DNA of 5,064 nucleotides from Acidisphaera sp035272265 (GTDB lineage Bacteria > Pseudomonadota > Alphaproteobacteria > Acetobacterales > Acetobacteraceae). Where the stretch lies: assembly GCA_035272265.1 (NCBI GenBank), contig DATEQV010000293.1:1-5064 (forward strand), written 5' to 3'. The translations under genes and the position numbers were made by a program. How positions within the stretch are numbered: the first letter of the stretch is position 1; each line of letters starts with the position of its first letter. The notes beneath the pieces are model-generated. The model was given only the letters and a program-made list of their open reading frames with translations. It was not told the origin of the DNA and ran no database searches. Shown here piece after piece: positions 1-4,198 of this stretch.

Positions 1-162
1 CCGGAGCCATACAGTCCCACACAAAGCTTGATCCAATCGTCCGGATACGTCGTGCGATCGCAACTCTTCGGGTTCCCGATCGCAATCGTGGCTGACAATG
101 CCGGCTTGAACCGGATCAACGTGAGAGCCCCCGCGCCACAAGCCCCCCAGCTCCGGCCATAG
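1..162 (+). CDS. Possible 3' end of an unrecognised gene entering from the left edge
   Basis: Frame 1 is open from the window edge to a TAG at 160-162 and encodes 53 residues, including the stretches GYVVRSQLFGFPIAIVADN and a proline/glutamine-rich tail ending APQLRP. A hand count of G+C by codon position gives about 62, 51 and 72 percent for positions 1, 2 and 3, the order expected of a real frame in a high-GC genome. I recognise no family. A competing minus-strand frame is open from a GTG at 218 down to position 1, but its position-2 G+C would exceed position 1, so I rank it lower. The 96 bases between this stop and the next gene show nothing clear apart from the ribosome binding site of that gene. 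This is an inference from composition only and the fragment may be noncoding. Confidence 0.3.
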   Translation, partial: PEPYSPTQSLIQSSGYVVRSQLFGFPIAIVADNAGLNRINVRAPAPQAPQLRP

Positions 163-247
163 GAGCGTCCCAGCATCTCGCGCGTCGGTCCTACCAAAAC
201 ACGATTCAGCGAACTCACCTCAACGGCCGATACATTTTCAGCCTCTC

Positions 248-252
248 AGGAG
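248..252 (+). promoter_or_regulatory. Shine-Dalgarno AGGAG of the 76-aa gene
   Basis: AGGAG lies six bases before the ATG at 259, which is ideal spacing, and it fixes the start of the downstream small gene. No convincing sigma-70 -35/-10 pair is visible upstream; TACATT at 231-236 is AT-rich but lacks a partner at normal spacing. Confidence 0.75.
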
Positions 253-258
253 CCCGCT

Positions 259-489
259 ATGGCCTTCAGTCCCCGCAACCTGTCCGTCCTTGCCTACGCG
301 AACGGGTTCACCCTCTGGCTGTACAAGACTCGCGACCGGCTCCGCGACGTCGATGACGGCCGCTACTTCGATGCAGCCGCCGACCTCCTCGCCAACGGCG
401 ACATGGTCATGGTCACGGCGGCCGACGGGGCCCGGCTGGCGGCGGCCGCCGTGGAATCGGGCGGTTGCCGCCTGTCGCCGGTGAACTGA
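259..489 (+). CDS. Small conserved hypothetical protein, 76 aa
   Basis: A complete 76-residue cytoplasmic-type protein with no signal peptide or membrane segment. The ATG at 259 is supported by a well-spaced AGGAG. The layout is: an N-terminal SPRNLSVLAYANGFTLWLY segment (residues 4-22), an acidic/basic stretch with an aromatic pair YF at 36-37, then LLANGDMVMVTAADG (43-57) and an alanine-rich end. The pattern 'LW-Y-T-D ... V ... G-YF--A---L--GD-I-V ... DG' resembles, from memory, a short domain met in phage virion-associated and other small proteobacterial proteins. That resemblance is an inference and has not been tested by search. The gene ends three bases before a MITE-like element and is convergent with the small gene at 634-864. 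Function unknown. I am fairly sure it is a real gene because of the ribosome binding site and high third-position G+C. Confidence 0.75.
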   Translation: MAFSPRNLSVLAYANGFTLWLYKTRDRLRDVDDGRYFDAAADLLANGDMVMVTAADGARLAAAAVESGGCRLSPVN

Positions 490-495
490 CGCTAG

Positions 496-511
496 CAGCC
501 TGTCGGAGTTA
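496..511 (+). repeat. Left terminal inverted repeat of the MITE-like element
   Basis: Sixteen bases, CAGCCTGTCGGAGTTA, exactly complementary to 618-633. Beyond it the left side reads AGCA and the right side, read inward, GCAG, so similarity could continue if one base is an indel. Confidence 0.75.
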
Positions 512-617
512 AGCACAAACCACGAACAAATCGGAGGTTTCTTTCGATACTTCGCGGTTCTGCACAACAAGAGAATCCGCCGGTGGCCGTTGGCGACATA
601 TTCATCCGCAAAACTGC

Positions 618-633
618 TAACTCCGACAGGCTG
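618..633 (-). repeat. Right terminal inverted repeat of the MITE-like element
   Basis: TAACTCCGACAGGCTG, the exact complement of 496-511. The CTAG that follows supplies the TAG stop of the minus-strand gene at 634-864. Confidence 0.75.
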
Positions 634-864
634 CTAGGCCGCTCCGATCTGTCGGCGCTTGAGGATTTCGCTTGCGTGGCGCGCGCGACCGGCCTCGGTG
701 GTCGTGTAGCGCCCGTCCGGCCGCTGTGCCGCGAAGCCCAGGCCGGCCAGACGCTGCAGGCAGGGGCTGTCCTTCAGCCCGTCGGGTCGGCCGATCTCCT
801 CGACCAGCACCAGCCGGTGCAGCGCCGAGCGGCAGCAGGTCTCGAGATACGGTTCGTCCCACAT
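634..864 (-). CDS. Small conserved hypothetical protein, possibly winged-helix-like, 76 aa
   Basis: From the ATG at 864 this encodes 76 residues beginning MWDEPYLETCCRSALHRLVL and continuing with EEIGRPDGLKDSPCLQRLAG, then AAQRPDGRYTTTEAGRARHA and EILKRRQIGAA. The DGRY-TTTEAG-RH spacing recalls the wing and last helix of small winged-helix proteins. That is an inference from pattern, and I cannot name the family. The frame stays open to a TTG at 942 preceded by GGAAG, which would give 102 residues and overlap the 5' end of pyrD by ten bases. I prefer the ATG because the extra 26 residues look like noncoding translation, although neither start has a strong ribosome binding site. The stop TAG lies in the CTAG at the right edge of the MITE-like element. 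The gene is divergent from pyrD and convergent with the 76-aa gene to its left. Confidence 0.68.
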   Translation of the reverse strand: MWDEPYLETCCRSALHRLVLVEEIGRPDGLKDSPCLQRLAGLGFAAQRPDGRYTTTEAGRARHASEILKRRQIGAA

Positions 865-912
865 GACGGCCAATCTGGGCCAAGCCGGCCCGGCTTTCCA
901 CTCGGCGGCACG

Positions 913-928
913 GCGGGCATAAGCCCGC
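913..928. promoter_or_regulatory. Small dyad in the divergent region just before pyrD
   Basis: GCGGGC, a four-base ATAA loop and GCCCGC form a perfect 6-bp stem four bases upstream of the first possible pyrD ATG. It lies in the 68-bp space between the divergent small gene and pyrD. It could be an operator or a 5'-leader hairpin, or it could be chance in G+C-rich DNA. No clear -35/-10 pair was found here. Confidence 0.25.
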
Positions 929-932
929 GGCC

Positions 933-2015
933 ATGATGCCAATGCTGGCTTCCAGCTTCGCCCCGCTCCTGCGCCGGCTCGACCCTGAGCAGGCGCACCG
1001 CATCGGGTTGGCCGCGCTGCGCTGCGGCCTGGCCGGCGCCGACCGTGCCGCCGACGACCCCGGGCTGTCGGTGCAGACGCTCGGCCTGCGCTTCCCGAAC
1101 CCGATCGGCCTCGCCGCCGGCTTCGACAAGGACGCCGAGGCGATCACGCCGCTGCTCTCGCTCGGCTTCGGCTTCGTCGAAGCGGGCACGGTCACCCCGC
1201 GTCCGCAGCCCGGCAATCCGCGCCCGCGCATGTTCCGCCTGGTCGAGGACGAGGCCGTCATCAACCGCCTCGGCTTCAACAACGGCGGCATTGAAGCCTT
1301 CGTCGGCCGCCTGCGCGCCCTGCGCCCGCACCCCAAGCCGGTCGGCGTCAACGTCGGCATCAACAAGACAGGGGCCGATCCGGAGCGCGATTACCCTGCG
1401 CTGATCTCGGCCGTCGCCTCGTACGCCGACTACGTCGTCATCAACGTTTCCTCGCCGAACACGCCGGGCCTGCGCGATCTGCAAAGCGAGGCACGGCTGC
1501 GCGCAATCCTGGACGCTGTTGCGGCCGCCGTGCCGAAGCGGCCGCCGATTCTGGTCAAGATCGCCCCGGATCTCGCCGATGCCGCGGTGACGTCCGTGGT
1601 CGAGACCGCGATTGCGGGCGGCGCCGCTGGGCTGATCGTCTCGAACACCACCATATCGCGCCCCAGCCTTCGCTCGCCGGCCGCGCGCGAGGCGGGTGGA
1701 CTGTCCGGCGCGCCGCTCTTCCCGCTCTCCACGGCCGTGCTCGCCCGTGCCGCGCTGGTCGCGCGCGGGCGGCTGATGCTGATCGGCGTGGGCGGCATCC
1801 GCTCGGGCCGCGACGTGCTGACCAAGCTGCAGGCCGGCGCGAGCCTCGTGCAGCTCTACACGGCGTTCGCCTATCACGGTCCCGCGTTGCTGCCGCGACT
1901 GAAGCGGGAGCTGCTCGGCCTGCTGCGCGCGGAAGGCTACACCACCGTGGCTGAGGCCATCGGCACCGGCGTCGAGCGCCTCGCGGGCGCAGCGACCCTG
2001 GCGGGTGCGGCGTGA
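933..2015 (+). CDS. pyrD: Dihydroorotate dehydrogenase (quinone), class 2
   Basis: Oxidises dihydroorotate to orotate with FMN and passes electrons to membrane quinone, the fourth step of de novo pyrimidine synthesis. The 360-residue length and features fit class 2. An N-terminal helical stretch (about 4-40, with LDPEQAH at 16-22) matches the membrane-associating extension that class 1 lacks. FMN and substrate segments follow: NPIGLAAGFDKDAEA (56-70, K66), EAGTVTPRPQPGNPRPRMFR (83-102), INRLGFNNGG (110-119), VGVNVGINKTG (137-147), ILVKIAPD (206-213), SNTTISRP (237-244), GVGGIRSGRD (285-294) and QLYTAF (307-312). The catalytic-base serine of class 2 is the second serine of NVSSPNTPGL (S174); class 1 has cysteine there. 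ATGs at 933, 936 and 942 are all possible starts and none has a strong ribosome binding site; the first is given. The stop overlaps the next gene's start (TGATG), so the two are translationally coupled. Confidence 0.96.
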   Translation: MMPMLASSFAPLLRRLDPEQAHRIGLAALRCGLAGADRAADDPGLSVQTLGLRFPNPIGLAAGFDKDAEAITPLLSLGFGFVEAGTVTPRPQPGNPRPRMFRLVEDEAVINRLGFNNGGIEAFVGRLRALRPHPKPVGVNVGINKTGADPERDYPALISAVASYADYVVINVSSPNTPGLRDLQSEARLRAILDAVAAAVPKRPPILVKIAPDLADAAVTSVVETAIAGGAAGLIVSNTTISRPSLRSPAAREAGGLSGAPLFPLSTAVLARAALVARGRLMLIGVGGIRSGRDVLTKLQAGASLVQLYTAFAYHGPALLPRLKRELLGLLRAEGYTTVAEAIGTGVERLAGAATLAGAA

Positions 2016-2851
2016 TGCGCCGTCTGGACGGTTTCCGCGACATCGCCGGCGAGTACGACGGGTTCATCGTCGACCTTTGGGGCGTGCTGCATGACGGCGT
2101 GACGCCCTATCCCGGAGCGGTCGCCTGCCTCGAAGCTCTGCGTGGCGCCGGCAAGCGCGTCGTGCTGCTGTCGAACGCGCCGCGCCGCGTTGCCGCCGCG
2201 CAGGCTGCGATGCACGCCATCGGCATCCGCGATGACCTTTATGACGCGCTGATGACCAGCGGCGAGGCGACGCACCTCGCGCTGCGGGACCGCACCGACC
2301 CGTGGTTCGCCGCTCTCGGGCGCCGCGTATATCACCTCGGACCGATGCGGGACCGCAACGTGATCGATGGGCTCGATCTGAGCCTTGCTACCGAGCCTGC
2401 GGCGGCGACGTTCCTGCTCAACACCGGTCCGGACGACGAGCGCGACCCGACCGACATGACGGCGTTCGAGGACGAGCTGCAGGCATGCCTGCGGGCGGGA
2501 CTGCCGATGGTCTGCGCCAACCCGGACCTCGAGGTCATTCGCGGCGGCGTGCGCGTGTTGTGCGCGGGCGCGCTCGCCGCGCGCTACCAAGTGCTCGGGG
2601 GCGCCGTGCGGTCGATCGGCAAACCCGACCCGGCGATCTACGAGCTGGTGTTCGCGCTACTCGACCTGCCGGGCGACCGCGTGCTCGCGGTGGGCGATTC
2701 GCTCCGGACCGATATCGCCGGGGCGGCGGCGGCGGGGATTTCCGCCGTCTGGGTTCTCGGCGGCATCGACGGCGATCCGGACGCGCCCGACACGCCCGCC
2801 CGGCAGGCGGGGGCCGAACCCGTCGCCGCGATCCACGGCTTCGTCTGGTGA
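2015..2851 (+). CDS. HAD-superfamily hydrolase, class IIA (TIGR01459-like)
   Basis: A 278-residue cytoplasmic HAD enzyme. Motif I is FIVDLWGVLHDG (17-28, nucleophile D20), motif II VLLSNAPR (50-57, S53), motif III SIGKPDPAIYE (200-210, K203) and motif IV LAVGDSLRTDIAGA (224-237, D228 and D233). The region between motifs II and III, including CANPDLEVIRGG (167-178), matches the class IIA cap seen in NagD-like and 4-nitrophenylphosphatase-like proteins. The usual second aspartate of DxD is replaced by W22. From memory a D-x-W-G-V motif is typical of the mainly alphaproteobacterial TIGR01459 group, so this is a family trait and not damage; it may mean altered or slower phosphatase chemistry. Substrate unknown. 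The ATG at 2015 shares one base with the pyrD stop. An in-frame GTG at 2012 is an alternative that adds one residue. The shared transcript suggests co-expression with pyrD but does not prove a pyrimidine-related role. Confidence 0.9.
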   Translation: MRRLDGFRDIAGEYDGFIVDLWGVLHDGVTPYPGAVACLEALRGAGKRVVLLSNAPRRVAAAQAAMHAIGIRDDLYDALMTSGEATHLALRDRTDPWFAALGRRVYHLGPMRDRNVIDGLDLSLATEPAAATFLLNTGPDDERDPTDMTAFEDELQACLRAGLPMVCANPDLEVIRGGVRVLCAGALAARYQVLGGAVRSIGKPDPAIYELVFALLDLPGDRVLAVGDSLRTDIAGAAAAGISAVWVLGGIDGDPDAPDTPARQAGAEPVAAIHGFVW

Positions 2852-2865
2852 GACGCTTGCCCGGC

Positions 2866-3429
2866 TCAGGCGTGTCCGGCGTCGCCCGACAGTAGCAGCG
2901 GATCGATTTTCAGCTTCGCCAGCGCCCGGCGCCACTTCGAGCCGTCGTCGGCATCGAACACCAGCGCCTCGTCGGCCGGCACCGACAACCAGGCGTTGCG
3001 CTGCATCTCGCTATCGAGCTGACCCGGCCCCCATCCGGCATAGCCGAGTGCCAGCACGCCCGACCGCGGGCCGCCGCCGCCGGCGATCGCCTTGAGTACA
3101 TCCAGGCTCGCCGTCAGCGTCAGGGTATCGGCGACGCGCAGGCTGCCCTCGCTGCTCCAGTCATCGGTGTGCAGCACGAACCCGCGGGAGTCCTCGACCG
3201 GGCCGCCGGAGCAGACGCGGATGCGCCGGGCCGGCGGGATCGGCGCGATGTCGAGCTGCCGCAGCAGATCATCGAAACTCGGGCGCGCCAGCGGGCGGTT
3301 GATGACGATCCCCATAGCCGCCTCGGGCGTGTGGGCGCAGACATAGATCACGGTCTGGGCGAAGCGATCGTCCCCCATCGCCGGCATGGCGACCAGCAAC
3401 TGGCCGGTGAGCGTCATTTCTTCCGTCAT
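2866..3429 (-). CDS. YqgE/AlgH family protein (UPF0301)
   Basis: From the ATG at 3429 the protein has 187 residues, the normal family length. Family signatures in order: LTGQLLVAMPAMGDDRF (7-23), VIYVCAHTPEAAMGIVINRP (27-46), CSGGPVEDSRGFVLHTDDW (73-91), LTASLDVLKAIAGG (105-118), VLALGYAGWGPGQLDSE (125-141), NAWLSVPAD (145-153) and LVFDADDGSKWRRAL (156-170). No signal peptide or membrane helix; probably cytoplasmic. The family was once linked to alginate regulation (AlgH) and its biochemical role is still unsettled. The frame stays open to a TTG at 3465, but residues upstream of MTEEMTLTG are arginine-rich and unlike the family, so the internal ATG is preferred; a second ATG four codons later is possible. 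It converges with the HAD gene (14-bp gap, no hairpin terminator visible) and diverges from the peroxiredoxin gene. Confidence 0.93.
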   Translation of the reverse strand: MTEEMTLTGQLLVAMPAMGDDRFAQTVIYVCAHTPEAAMGIVINRPLARPSFDDLLRQLDIAPIPPARRIRVCSGGPVEDSRGFVLHTDDWSSEGSLRVADTLTLTASLDVLKAIAGGGGPRSGVLALGYAGWGPGQLDSEMQRNAWLSVPADEALVFDADDGSKWRRALAKLKIDPLLLSGDAGHA

Positions 3430-3530
3430 CCTGACAACAGTGGGCCGCTCCCGGCGCGCTCGCAAGCAGTTGCTCTCGCTCGGGCCCGCAAGCCGGCGTG
3501 ACAGCAGGAACGGCCGAGGCTACAGGGGCG

Positions 3531-3549
3531 TCAGGCACCTGGAGCCTGA
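3531..3549. promoter_or_regulatory. 19-bp dyad, candidate operator in the yqgE/peroxiredoxin divergent region
   Basis: TCAGGC, a seven-base spacer ACCTGGA, and GCCTGA form a perfect 6-bp inverted repeat 31 bases before the peroxiredoxin ATG. The size and spacing fit a dimeric repressor site or a small mRNA hairpin. It overlaps the start of the 15-bp tandem repeat. No recognised regulator consensus is matched, so the role is inferred from position only. Confidence 0.3.
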
Positions 3550-3575
3550 TCATGGGGAGCCTGAGCATGGGGAGC
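3541..3575 (+). repeat. 15-bp tandem repeat in the peroxiredoxin leader
   Basis: GGAGCCTGATCATGG (3541-3555) is followed directly by GGAGCCTGAGCATGG (3556-3570) and GGAGC (3571-3575): 2.3 copies with one mismatch (T/G). Each copy begins with a Shine-Dalgarno-like GGAG and contains an ATG. The final GGAG (3571-3574) is the ribosome binding site of the peroxiredoxin gene. The duplication has therefore multiplied ribosome binding sites and starts in the leader. Confidence 0.7.
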
Positions 3576-3584
3576 GGGGAATGA
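3552..3584 (+). other. Possible 10-codon upstream ORF overlapping the peroxiredoxin start
   Basis: An ATG in the first repeat copy opens a frame encoding MGSLSMGSGE, ending in a TGA (3582-3584) that overlaps the peroxiredoxin ATG in the arrangement ATGA. A second in-frame ATG at 3567 gives a five-codon version. GGAG at 3541-3544 lies seven bases before the first ATG. If translated, it would couple ribosome termination to peroxiredoxin initiation. It could equally be a by-product of the tandem repeat. Confidence 0.2.
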
Positions 3585-4063
3585 CGATCCAGGTCGGTGA
3601 CACGATACCGTCGATGAAGCTCATGGCGGCGACGGCGAACGGCCCGAAGGAAGTTTCGACGGACGACCTGTTCAAGGGCAAGAAGGTGGTGATGTTCGCC
3701 ACCCCGGGCGCGTTCACGCCCACGTGCAGTGCGAAGCACCTGCCGGGCTTCGTCGAGCACGTAGACGCGATCCGCGGCAAGGGTGTGGACACGATCATTT
3801 GCATGGCGGTCAACGATCCGTTCGTCATGGGCGCCTGGGCCAAGGACCAGGGCGTGGGCGACAAGATCGTCATGCTGGCCGACGGCTCGGGCACCTTCAC
3901 CCGCGCGCTCGGCCTGGAGCTCGACCTCGGCCCGCGCGGCCTCGGCACCCGCAGCCAGCGCTTCGCCCTGATCGCCGAGGACGGCAAGGTGACGCATCTG
4001 GCCATCGAGCAGCCGGGCGGCTTCGACGTGAGCCGCGCCGAGGCGGTGCTGGCGGCGCTGTAG
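3581..4063 (+). CDS. Peroxiredoxin, Prx5 family
   Basis: A 160-residue thiol peroxidase reducing hydrogen peroxide and alkyl hydroperoxides; the physiological reductant (glutaredoxin/glutathione or thioredoxin) cannot be read from the sequence. The thioredoxin-fold core begins VGDTIPSMKL (5-14), followed by KKVVMFATPGAFTPTCSAKH (34-53). This holds the family motif P-G-A-F-T-P-T-C, with T46 and peroxidatic C49. A second cysteine, C74 in DTIICMAVNDPFVMGAW (70-86), sits where mammalian PRDX5 has a non-catalytic cysteine. No C-terminal resolving cysteine exists, so a 1-Cys mechanism is likely. RSQRF (124-128) supplies the active-site arginine, probably R127. The short length and absence of a glutaredoxin domain exclude the Prx-Grx fusion form. 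GGAG six bases upstream supports this ATG; the frame is open further left, but that translation is not family-like. Divergent from the yqgE gene. Confidence 0.94.
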   Translation: MTIQVGDTIPSMKLMAATANGPKEVSTDDLFKGKKVVMFATPGAFTPTCSAKHLPGFVEHVDAIRGKGVDTIICMAVNDPFVMGAWAKDQGVGDKIVMLADGSGTFTRALGLELDLGPRGLGTRSQRFALIAEDGKVTHLAIEQPGGFDVSRAEAVLAAL

Positions 4064-4163
4064 TCCCGGCGTGGCCTGGTGGCCTCCTCACGTTTGAGTT
4101 GGAAGTCGCATCCATAAAGGCTCTCCCGCACGCCTGCCGACCGTGGTGAACGATGTGGTCGCA

Positions 4164-4188
4164 GAGTCGCCGGCGTTCTCGGCGACTC
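4164..4188 (+). promoter_or_regulatory. 9-bp hairpin just before the orphan gene
   Basis: GAGTCGCCG and CGGCGACTC form a perfect 9-bp stem with a seven-base loop. The stem ends one base before the AGGGA ribosome binding site of the gene at 4199. There is no following T-run, so a classical intrinsic terminator for the peroxiredoxin gene is unlikely. A protein-binding dyad or a leader hairpin limiting ribosome access is more plausible. The rest of the intergenic stretch (4064-4163) shows no gene, clear promoter or terminator. Confidence 0.45.
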
Positions 4189-4193
4189 AGGGA
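4189..4193 (+). promoter_or_regulatory. Shine-Dalgarno AGGGA selecting the GTG start at 4199
   Basis: AGGGA lies five bases before the GTG. It is the main reason for choosing that non-ATG start, together with the lack of any in-frame ATG nearby upstream. It abuts the 4164-4188 hairpin. Confidence 0.5.
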
Positions 4194-4198
4194 TAGTC

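Larger units (their letters stand above)
492..637. mobile_element. MITE-like element with CTAG target duplications
   Basis: A 138-bp core (496-633) is bounded by perfect 16-bp inverted repeats, CAGCCTGTCGGAGTTA at the left and its complement at the right. CTAG stands immediately outside each end (492-495 and 634-637). The two ends therefore match over 20 bases counting the palindromic CTAG. The core is visibly less G+C-rich than its surroundings and has no room for a transposase. CTAG fits the 4-bp YTAR target duplicated by IS5-group elements, so I infer a non-autonomous derivative of a DDE-type insertion sequence, but I cannot name the parent. One internal frame reads through the whole core and ends in IRKTANSDRLL across the right repeat, possibly a remnant of a transposase C-terminus (weak). 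Because CTAG is its own complement, true duplication and an extended 20-bp repeat cannot be separated from this copy alone. Confidence 0.68.

Noticed and set aside
238..570. Minus-strand open frame across the 76-aa gene and the MITE-like element
   Set aside because: Antisense to the better-supported plus gene with its AGGAG, and it begins inside the mobile element.
583..936. Plus-strand frame from within the MITE-like element to the pyrD start
   Set aside because: Antisense to the 634-864 gene, whose translation looks much more protein-like; starts inside the element by chance.
774..1877. Long minus-strand open frame opposite pyrD
   Set aside because: It lies antisense to unmistakable pyrD motifs, is rich in arginine, alanine and glutamine and has no family features; a mirror artefact of high G+C codon use.
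2852..2865. Terminator between the convergent HAD and yqgE genes
   Set aside because: Only 14 bases and no inverted repeat or T-run, so no intrinsic terminator can be claimed.
3269..3997. Minus-strand open frame of about 240 codons spanning the yqgE start and the peroxiredoxin gene
   Set aside because: It covers two confidently identified genes on their wrong frame or strand and has noncoding-type composition.
4073..4084. GGCC-TGGT-GGCC after the peroxiredoxin stop as a terminator stem
   Set aside because: Four-base stem of self-complementary GGCC with no T-run; expected by chance at this base composition.
4095..4196. Short plus frame ending two bases before the orphan gene start (reads TVVNDVVAESPAFSATQG)
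   Set aside because: Only about 32 codons, begins after a stop without a ribosome binding site, and overlaps the hairpin; possible decayed fragment but not supportable as a gene.
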